A stretch of DNA of 64,000 nucleotides from Armigeres subalbatus (Eukaryota > Arthropoda > Insecta > Diptera > Culicidae), in contig NC_085139.1 of the NCBI RefSeq assembly GCF_024139115.2, positions 11,441,533-11,505,532 of the forward strand, in the 5' to 3' direction. The notes under the pieces are model-generated. The model worked only from the letters and a program-made list of their open reading frames with translations, did not search any database and was not told the origin of the DNA. Made by a program: the position numbers and the translations under genes. Positions within the stretch are counted from its first letter, which is position 1; the number at the start of each line of letters is the position of its first letter. Below, piece by piece: positions 57,119-64,000 of the stretch.

Positions 57119-59756
57119 GTATGAGTAAATATAAGTCGTACAGTATTCATCAAATTGGTATATGTTCATTTCTTTTCCAAGCCACAGAGTTCACTCTGCT
57201 AGGGTGACGGTACCAATATTGGAAGTATTATTGAATCAATAAAAGAAAATATGTATTTGATAATTCGAAATTGGTAGTTTTAATGCATTAACTAATAGAC
57301 AAACTTTGAATTAGCTAGAAATGAAATTGGATTCATTTCGTCTTGATAATTAATCTAAATTTCTTGGAGGTAAAATGAGCTCCACTATACTGCCGTCGCA
57401 AGCATAATCGTCCAATATTGATTTTGCTTGGAAGAAAATATAGAACAGTAACGCTTACGGCGGCAGTATATAGGTAGGAAAGCCAATTTGTTGGGGAAAT
57501 TATTGTTTTCAATTAGTATTTATAATGGCATAATTACAACGTGTCGTTTCAAGTAAAGCAAACGTTCAGTAATGCAATGATGAACAATATTATTAAGAAC
57601 CCATTGTCTCCACTGAGGGCATGATCGCCCTATAAGTGTTTATTTGGGTAACCTTTAACGAAGAGAAATCTGTTCAATAATTAATAATGTTTCTCTTTAC
57701 TAAGCGTAATCAGGCTCATTTTTTCTATTATTTTGCTATCATGCGCTCGCATACCCTATATACGAGTGAACTTCTCAAGTGGTATCTTTTTTGTGGCGTG
57801 CAATAAGCGTATGGGAGCGTAGTTGGTTTGCGTGAGGACGCTATGCAAGCACATTTCGGCGGGAGCGAACGGCACTGCATTCGCTTCAGTAGCTTGCCGT
57901 CGGATGAATATCGCAGAAGAAAGCATCACCAACACACCGCATTGGCCCTGACGAAAGCGAGTAAACAAAATGGGGGCCGGATGATGCTTTTTTATTTCAC
58001 CCGGCAAGGGATATAGGGCGTCAATTTTAAAATGATTGGTAAAACGTTAAAACACATGTTAGCCGAAAATAGTTTAATTTTTCGGGTTCGAAATTTAATT
58101 TGCAACACGAAAGTCTAATTATTTCGATTAAAAACCATGTGTAGATATGTAGCCTAACATATAGGTGAAGATTTCGGCTATCTGTTGGTGGTGTTGGATT
58201 GCGTGGGAGTGCTCTCGGCTTTCAGATTTGACAAATCGATGTTTTAATCTAAAACGCAGAGAAGTCGTTTTAAAAATTTTATATTTATATAAAAAATTTT
58301 ATATTTATATTTATGTTTTTGAAAAAAAAAGTGGACTGAACGAGCGTCGAACATAGACTCTCTGAGTGAGAGCCTAGAACGATACTCCTCAGCTATCTTT
58401 GCTTCTTGGAAGAGTGGTGATCGAAGTAGAACAAGTTATACGCAATTTGCACTGATCATCGGCTGCTTGTGCATTCGTGCGGCAACGCGCGGGTGCTGTG
58501 TTTAGGTTCCGTGGCATATTTAAATCATCTGACGTTGAAAAACATATACGATTGAGTTTACGTTACGTGTGCTTTTGTGTCAATTCATTCAGATATGTCA
58601 CCTAATATTCATAATGTTTTGGTGTGCAGGGAAGCAACTTCAGACTCAATTTCAACATTTGATTCGAATCCACTGTAATGCATTCTTCCTGGCGTTGCAA
58701 CAAATAATTCATATTGGCACAGTATATGTAAAACATGGCTGGCCTAACAATTAGTTTGTAAATCAAACAATTTATTTTAGTAAATGGTTTTGTTTTTTTT
58801 ATAAATATTAACTTACTATATTCGTACCTTTTCGCTTGCATACCTTCTGTGTGGTTTTTGATAGTTAATTAATTCATGCTATACATAAGTCCTAAATCTT
58901 GTACTTCGCTAGACCAATTAATTGGAACCCCATTCATAGTGACAACATATCTGTTTGAAGATTTCAAATAGCACTCGGATTATGTGGGAGAAGCTGAGTT
59001 TCGGAAGGATTCGGAGAAAATTTTTCTTTTTGGCAAGTCAATGGAAAATGTATCCAAACTTTTCTACAATCCAAACATGTTTTGGATCATGTAGTAATTT
59101 AAGTTTGATCATTTAGTTTGGCGATGACTCATACCAGAAGTTAAATTTTAAAACGTGTTTTATGGTGAACTTCTGGTGTGAATATTTTTCGACATTTAAC
59201 CTCTGGAATGAGTTATTGACAAACTACTAAATTATCGAACCTATATTACTAAATGATCGAAAACATCCTTGCTATAATCCATAACAAATTACACTAAGGT
59301 AAACAACGATTTTTGATTCTCTGACACATTATTGGCACAAGTATGCTGATTTAGGTAACACCAGCTCTGTCACGAGTAATTTATCAAATTTTGTACAGGA
59401 GTTTACCTGTAGATCTGAGTGATCTGATAAATAAGTTTAGTTCAGTTCAGTATAATATATACAAAATCAAATTAAAATTGATCAACTTTAATCAAACCTT
59501 TAGTTAATCACTTAGAAATTTTCTCCATATGAAGAAACGCAAGCTAGTCTGAAGAGAAGATTTTATTAAGTCGGATCAAATTCGTAAATTTTAGTTGAAA
59601 AGTGGTTAAATATCAATGACAAAAACGGAACTGCTCATCAGCAAAAAATGAATTCTTATCTATATGATGAAGAATCATACTATTCCAGAAGGTGCCAGAA
59701 GCCTAAGCTGGATTCTGACTTCAAAACGGGAAACACTCGAAAATTTGTCATTAGAC
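57119..59756. other. Interior of copy C: AT-rich with a small MITE
   Basis: CTATACTGCCGTCGCAAGC (57387) and GCTTACGGCGGCAGTATATAG (57455) are inverted and bound a MITE of about 90 bp. The rest has short frames only and nothing recognised. Confidence 0.45.
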
Positions 59757-60130
59757 CAAAATTATGGATCATATTACCGAAGTTATGGATCATAATCACG
59801 ATAAAAATTGCGCAAAATTGTATTTTTTATTAAATGTAGTTTTCTATGGATAATTTTTAAAACATTTATAGATCATTTGTCATACGCTCATGGGAAAATA
59901 GCAGGAATGATATTGTTTTTCTTGATCATGTTTAAAGGTACATATACTTGTTTTCCAATTATTTGATTTATTTTTTTTTAACTTAGTTATGCTTAGTTAT
60001 GGATCTTAAAATTATTCTTTATGGATAAGCCTGAACTATTTTATGGATTTAAGGTAGCGTTTTATGGAACATTCAGATGTTATTTATGGATCGTTGTTGT
60101 GCATTTAACGGTACAAAGTAAGGGCTGCCA
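59757..60130. mobile_element. hAT-like foldback element, right part
   Basis: It matches the right half of 40349-41175: repeated TTATGGATCAT words, GGAACATTCAGATGTTA, and the same end AAGTAAGGGCTGCC. The left half is missing or too diverged. Confidence 0.7.
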
Positions 60131-60759
60131 TAAACAAATGTGGAAAATAAGCCCTATTTAGTGTTATATTAGACTTGTATAATATGTTTGTCAACCCTTT
60201 TGAACGAGCGAGAAAGGCATCATCACCGCTAGGTGGATTAATCAGGGTTTTTATATATGAAATGACGCTCAGTGTTCTCAGAATATACATCTGTTACAGC
60301 CTACTGAGTTGTTATGCCCATATAGCTACATATTCAGTCCATTATTGTCTGCTTTTGCTTTGTAGAAGCAAACTATCAAAATCTGCTCGGATAATTTGCA
60401 GACACCCTGTAAAGGTGATGTGATTATTTACCATTCATGTTAATACAGGGGTTAGACAAAGAGGCTGAGATGGTTGTATACTATTTCGCCGAAAACCATT
60501 TCGCGGAAATATTTTTCGCGGTACGACATTTCGCGGAATGTATCGACTCTCCGAAACACATTTCGCAGGTTGCACCTTTTTTCCGAAAGATATTTCGCGG
60601 AATGTACCTTTTCACCGAAAGTCATTCCGCGGAATGCCATTTGGCGGAATTCAGTTAGAATAATTATCATTGAAATATTTACCGATTTCTGTTGAATTAC
60701 ATGCAATACGAGCTAAATTCTATTGGATTGTGATTTACAGCTATGGAAGAAGGTAAAGC

Positions 60760-61900
60760 TTTCTTTGAATGACCGCAGTCGGTCGGTATAACGCAAAGTG
60801 ATGAAACAACGCCTTCTTGGAATGAACACGTTTGCTCGGTATGAAGAAAAGAAAGGAGGTAGTCCCTTCTATGAATTAACACACCTGCCCGGTATAAAGC
60901 AAAGGGAAAAGATAATGCCTACTTTGAATGAATATGTCTGCCCGGTATAAGGCGAAGGAAGGAGTACCGCCTTCTTGAAAAGGATGTATCTGCTCAGTAT
61001 AAGGCGAAAGGAGTTGATGATTCCTTCTTACCCTCTTCTGCCTTTGTGGGCTTCGTGGCCGTGCGGTTAGCGACGTTAATCCTCTAGACGCATAGGTTAT
61101 GGAGCGTGGGTTCGATTCCCGCCCGGCCAGGAGAAAACTTTTCGTAATCGAAAAATTCTCCACCGTTCCACTGGGTGTCACGTGTCCTGTCCGTTGTCTA
61201 GGTGTTAAGTGTTCAGTCTGTACGATCTCTGGTTGAAGACGGTGTTCCTGTCTCTTTTAACAGAAGTTGATAATGTATTCTTTAAAAGAACGCGTCTGCC
61301 CGGTATAAAGCGAAGGGAGGAGTAACGCCTTCTTTAAATGGATGTATCTGCCCCGTATAAGCCGAAAGGAGTTGATAATGCCTTCTTCAAATGCACGGGT
61401 CTTCTCGGTATAAAGCAAAGGGAGAGGTAATGCCTCCTTGAAATGGATGCGTCTGCCCGAAATAAAGCGACAGGAGTTGATAATGCCTTCTTTGAAAGAA
61501 CGCATTGGCCCGGTAAAGGGCGAAGGAAGGGGTAATGCTTTCTTTAAATGGATGCGTCTGCCCGGTATAACGCGAAGGAAGGGATAATGCCATCTTTAAA
61601 TGGTAGCGTCTGCCCATTATAAGGTGAAAGTAGGAGATAAAGCGTTCTTTAAAAGACCGCGTCTACTTGACATTAGGCGAAGGGAGGTGCCTTCTTGAAA
61701 TGTACACGTCTGCCCGGTATAAGGCAAAAGGAGGATATAATGCCATTTATTAATTGAAACGTTTTTCGATATAAGCCAAAAGGAAGAAACAAAGGATTAT
61801 TCATAAAAACGTCTATTCGCAACAAAGTATAGTGAGGAGATAATCCCTTCATTATATCTGACCCGTCTGCTACATATAATAAAGGATTTTTAGGGGGCAA
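60760..61900 (+). repeat. Minisatellite of about 53-bp units
   Basis: Units carry CTGCCCGGTATAAAGCGAAG, GGAGTAATGCC and TTCTTTAAATGG. About 15-18 units, interrupted by the SINE at 61048-61258. Shadow frames on the minus strand repeat LYTGQT...F with a period near 18 residues. Similar words occur at 26655-27000. Confidence 0.85.
61048..61258 (+). mobile_element. tRNA-derived SINE (second type)
   Basis: GTGGCCGTGCGGTTAGCGAC (A box) and GGGTTCGATTCCCGCC (B box) start the element. The body has CCGTTCCACTGGGTGTCACG and the end GGTGTTCCTGTCTCTTTT. The promoter boxes are well kept, so this copy looks younger than the Feilai-like ones. It is inserted in the minisatellite. Confidence 0.8.
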
Positions 61901-61936
61901 TTAAAATTTTGAAAACTACTTCTACATATTCTGGAA

Positions 61937-62172
61937 GGCCTTCCTTAGCCATGGGGGAAGATGCGTAGCTGCCAAGCAAGACTATGGTGCAGGAGGCTGG
62001 GTTCAACTTCTGGCTCGGTTTAGGAAATTTGCCAATAATTTTTTTCTCAACTTTTTTAGGCATAAAAGTTTCAACGTGTTAATCTTGTGTTATACGAATG
62101 CAAAAAAAAAGGTAACTTGGCTTAGAAACTTCGCAGATAATAATTGTGGAAGTGCTGAGTGAAAACTAAGCT
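61937..62172 (+). mobile_element. Feilai-like SINE, diverged
   Basis: GGCCTTCCTTAGCC start, GCTGGGTTCAACTTC (decayed B box), then GCATAAAAGTTTCAACGTGT, TATACGAATGCAAAA and GTGGAAGTGCTGAGTG. It matches the copy at 18504-18728 in order of landmarks. Confidence 0.7.
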
Positions 62173-62450
62173 ATTATTATAATTATTCCGCGAAATGGTG
62201 CATTTCGCGAAATGGTACATTCCGCCAAAAGTCATTCGGCGAAAAGGTACAATCCGCCAAATGTCGTACCGCGAAAAGTTCAACCGCGAAAATTGATTCC
62301 GCGAAACAGTTTTCGGCGAAATGTTATACAATCGGCTGAGATAGGCAAAACTTTGTCAAAATTCAAATCATCATAACTTTGCGTAGAATAATCCGATTTT
62401 GATAAAACCGGAACCATCAGAAGAGACCACTCCCTTTTAAAAATCCCAGA

Positions 62451-62550
62451 GGGGCTGTCCATAAACCACGTCGACTCTTGAGTGGGTGGATGGGTTTCGG
62501 AAAAGTCTACGTTAGTCTACGAAGTCCACGTAGACTTTTTTTTAAAACAA
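62451..62550 (+). mobile_element. End of an unidentified repeat (GGGGCTGTCCATAAACCACG)
   Basis: The word GGGGCTGTCCATAAACCACG followed by several GTCTACG/GTCCACG words is what I recall as the end of a common mosquito DNA repeat. No partner end is seen here. Confidence 0.35.
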
Positions 62551-63170
62551 TTTATACAACAGCTTTGTGCTAAGTTCACCAGTTTGATTTTTTTTGTTTT
62601 TTTTTGCAAGGCTTTACCAAAATAATCTCTTGAATTTCTCCACAAAAATCTAATGAATTTCACTAAAGTAATAGTCGGAACTACGGCTTAAAATGTCATG
62701 AATTTCACCGGGAAATACTTAAGCAGGAGTATTAAAAAAAACATTTGATTCTTTTTAATTTCCACTTGGATTTTATTGTAGATTCTACTATAATAACTTT
62801 TGATTTTCGGCAGGAATTTCTTTAGAAACTACAAGTGATTCTTTAATTTTTTTTACGGGAAATTATGTTGTACTTTAACTTTTTAGAATTGACAAAGGAA
62901 GCATTTTGGAATATCCAAGAAAAGTCTTTGGAATTTTCAAAAGACATTCTTTGGAACTTGTAAGGGGAGTTCTTCAAAATTTCCTCGAGAAACCCTTGCA
63001 ATTTCCACTGGAGATTTTCTGAGAAGTTCCCGGGAAATTATTATTAATTTTGGAAATGCTTCGAAACTTTCGCGAGGAATTCTTTGGACATATAAGCGAA
63101 ATTCTTCGAAATTTTACGGCCAAACAAATTGTTTGGAATTATCGATGGAAAATCTTCGAAATTTGTAAAG
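62551..63170. other. Decayed GGAATTTCC-type short repeats
   Basis: Words such as TTTGGAATTTTC, TTTGGAACTT and GAAATTTCC recur irregularly. A similar texture is present at 7700-8900 and 53800-54050. No gene. Confidence 0.45.
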
Positions 63171-63173
63171 AAA

Positions 63174-63300
63174 TACAGTCGCCTCTCCGCATCTCGATAT
63201 TGTAGGGACCATCGAGATAGGGAGAGATCGAGGAATGGAAGGAAAATTGAAATGGGTACTAGACCCAAGAAAGCTCGTTGCTATGAAAAACGACAACAAA
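63174..63300 (+). mobile_element. Tc1/mariner-like end (ACAGTCGCCTCTCC)
   Basis: ACAGTCGCCTCTCCGCATCT followed by TCGAGATAGGGAGAGATCGAG: a terminal sequence with inner repeats, typical of a mosquito Tc1/mariner-like MITE end. The opposite end is not found before the satellite. Confidence 0.4.
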
Positions 63301-63389
63301 ACGAATGCCGTTTCCTGATGGTCTAGTAGCCTAAAAATCTGACCATATCGACATAAGGAGAGTGAATCCTGAACAAAATATGATCAGAA

Positions 63390-64000
63390 GAAACCCGGAA
63401 GCCGCCTTTCAAGAGGCCCGGAAGCCTCCTTTCAAGAGGCCCGGAAGCCTCCTTTCAAGAGGCCCGGAAGCCTCCTTTCAAGAGGCCCGGAAGCCACCTT
63501 TCAAGAGGCCCGGAAGCCTCCTTTCAAGAGGCCCGGAAGCCTCCTTTCAAGAGGCCCGGAAGCCTCCTTTCAAGAGGCCAGGAAGCCTCCTTTCAAGAGG
63601 CCAGCAGGCCTCCTTTCAAGAGGCCCGGAAGCCTCCTTTCCAGAGGCTCGGAAGCCTTTTTCAAGAGGCCCAGGCCTCCTTTCAAGAGGCCCGGAAGCCT
63701 CCTTTCAAGAGGCCCAGAAGCCTCCTTTCAAGAGGCCCCGGAGGCCTCCTTTCAAGAGGCCCGGAAGCCTCCTTTCAAGAGGCCCGGAAGCCTCCTTTCA
63801 AGAGGCCAGAAGCCTCCTTTCAAGAGGCCCGGAAGCCTTCTTTCAAGAGGCCCGAAGCCTCCTTTCAAGAGGCCCGGAAGCCTCCTTTCAAGAGGCCCAG
63901 AAGCCTCCTTTCAAGAGGCCCGGAAGCCTCCTTTCAAGAGGCCCAGAAGCCTCCTTTCAAGAGGCCCGGAAGCCTCCTTTCAAGAGGCCCAGAAGCCTCC
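63390..64000 (-). repeat. 23-bp satellite, block 4, inverted orientation
   Basis: The same unit as 20165-26290 but reverse complemented (CCTCCTTTCAAGAGG core), about 26 units, continuing past the window end. It starts abruptly at AGAAACCCGGAAGCC. Confidence 0.95.

Larger units (their letters stand above)
56676..60252 (+). mobile_element. 167-bp-satellite element family, copy C
   Basis: It begins TTTTTGCCTTTCTCGTACAC and GTACGTAAAGGC, then GGAGGCCCGGAG, ATATACCGATCGACTC, GGTGATGTC and (GT)n. One diverged 167-bp-like unit follows (56885-57020, CTCGCAACAAGTTGCAGTCG, GTTATGGCCAAAA). It ends GAACGAGCGAGAAAGGCATC with GGTGGATTAATCAGGG (60200-60248). The inside differs from A and B: no array, but 2.7 kb of other DNA including a hAT-like piece. 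Confidence 0.65.
56273..60409 (-). mobile_element. Mariner/Tc1-like element, split by nested insertion
   Basis: The ends CAGGGTGTCTGCAAATTATC and its complement (60388-60409) match over about 22 bp and are flanked by TA (56271 and 60410). The C-terminal transposase remnant sits next to the left TIR on the minus strand. Copy C of the 167-bp-satellite family (56676-60252) is nested inside. Without it the mariner would be only about 0.56 kb, so most of its coding sequence had already been lost or was removed. Confidence 0.75.
60472..62333. mobile_element. Mutator-like (MULE-type) element with 9-bp TSD
   Basis: The 9-bp direct repeat GGCTGAGAT lies immediately outside both ends (60463-60471 and 62334-62342), and 9 bp is the typical Mutator-superfamily duplication. 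TIRs start G(G/A)TTGTATA and share ATTTCGCCGAAAAC. They continue into many TTTCGCGGAA-type short inverted repeats (60480-60655 and 62185-62310). No transposase frame; the interior is a minisatellite with two SINEs. Confidence 0.75.
60446..62435. mobile_element. Second copy of the CAGGGGTTAGAC MITE (left end only), interrupted
   Basis: 60446-60471 plus 62343-62435 together reproduce 2137 to about 2230 of the complete element, with TA before the first base. The right arm is absent, so the copy is truncated at about 62435. The 1.86-kb block between is a later insertion with its own TSD. Confidence 0.75.

Noticed and set aside
61048..61130. Functional tRNA gene
   Set aside because: A and B boxes are good, but the acceptor and anticodon stems do not form and a SINE body follows.
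1..64000. Endogenous viral element (flavi- or rhabdovirus-like), as is common in Aedes
   Set aside because: No translated segment resembles viral replicase, nucleoprotein or glycoprotein; the retroelement proteins found are LINE, BEL/Pao and DNA-transposon types.

Overview
This is eukaryotic DNA with almost no intact genes. It is a transposon graveyard of the kind that fills mosquito genomes, and the mix of repeats points to Aedes (my inference; I could not search). The pointers are three tRNA-derived SINE copies, two of them Feilai-like; an I-clade LINE resembling MosquI; a transposase resembling the mosquito ITmD37E group; R1-, RTE- and CR1/PHD-type LINE remnants; a BEL/Pao element; and many MITEs. 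The only host coding sequence I can argue for is one candidate first exon with a signal peptide and a 5' splice donor (28032-28260).

Layout. 1-6 kb: a LINE ORF1 with a PHD finger (minus), the decayed 3' end of an R1-like LINE, a 1.85-kb TA-flanked MITE with very long terminal inverted repeats (TIRs), an RTE reverse-transcriptase scrap and a foldback MITE. 6-10 kb: a Tc1/mariner (D37E-like) transposase split by about 2.4 kb of insertion. 10-13 kb: sequence I cannot assign. 13-19.3 kb: a BEL/Pao pol gene (minus), broken by an R1-like LINE that has both ends but lacks its RT core, and by a SINE. 20.2-26.3 kb: a 23-bp satellite, interrupted by a BEL fragment carrying a foldback and by a TIR element with a tRNA-like core. 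26.6-27 kb: a minisatellite. 28 kb: the candidate host exon. 30-37.8 kb: a 9-bp satellite (TTTTACAAA) into which a full-length but dead I-clade LINE has inserted, with a clear target-site duplication (TSD). 37.8-51.4 kb: polypurine tracts flanking two oppositely oriented copies of an unusual element that carries a 167-bp satellite. 51.4-56.2 kb: MITEs and unassigned DNA. 56.3-62.4 kb: two nests. One is a mariner-like element holding another copy of the unusual element, which in turn holds a hAT-like piece. The other is a MITE holding a Mutator-like element (9-bp TSD), which holds a minisatellite and two SINEs. 63.4-64 kb: the 23-bp satellite again, in the opposite orientation, running off the window.

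Nothing here works as an operon or pathway. The value of the window is its insertion history. Several insertions can be ordered by their TSDs. The three satellites (23, 9 and 167 bp) give long open frames that are by-products of the repeat length. The strongest candidate for something undescribed is the 167-bp-satellite element (GCCTTTCTCG...CCCAGATTAATCC ends), present as an inverted pair at 38.9-48.7 kb and again at 56.7-60.3 kb. Next are the internally deleted R1-like LINE and the template-switch scar inside the 23-bp satellite.
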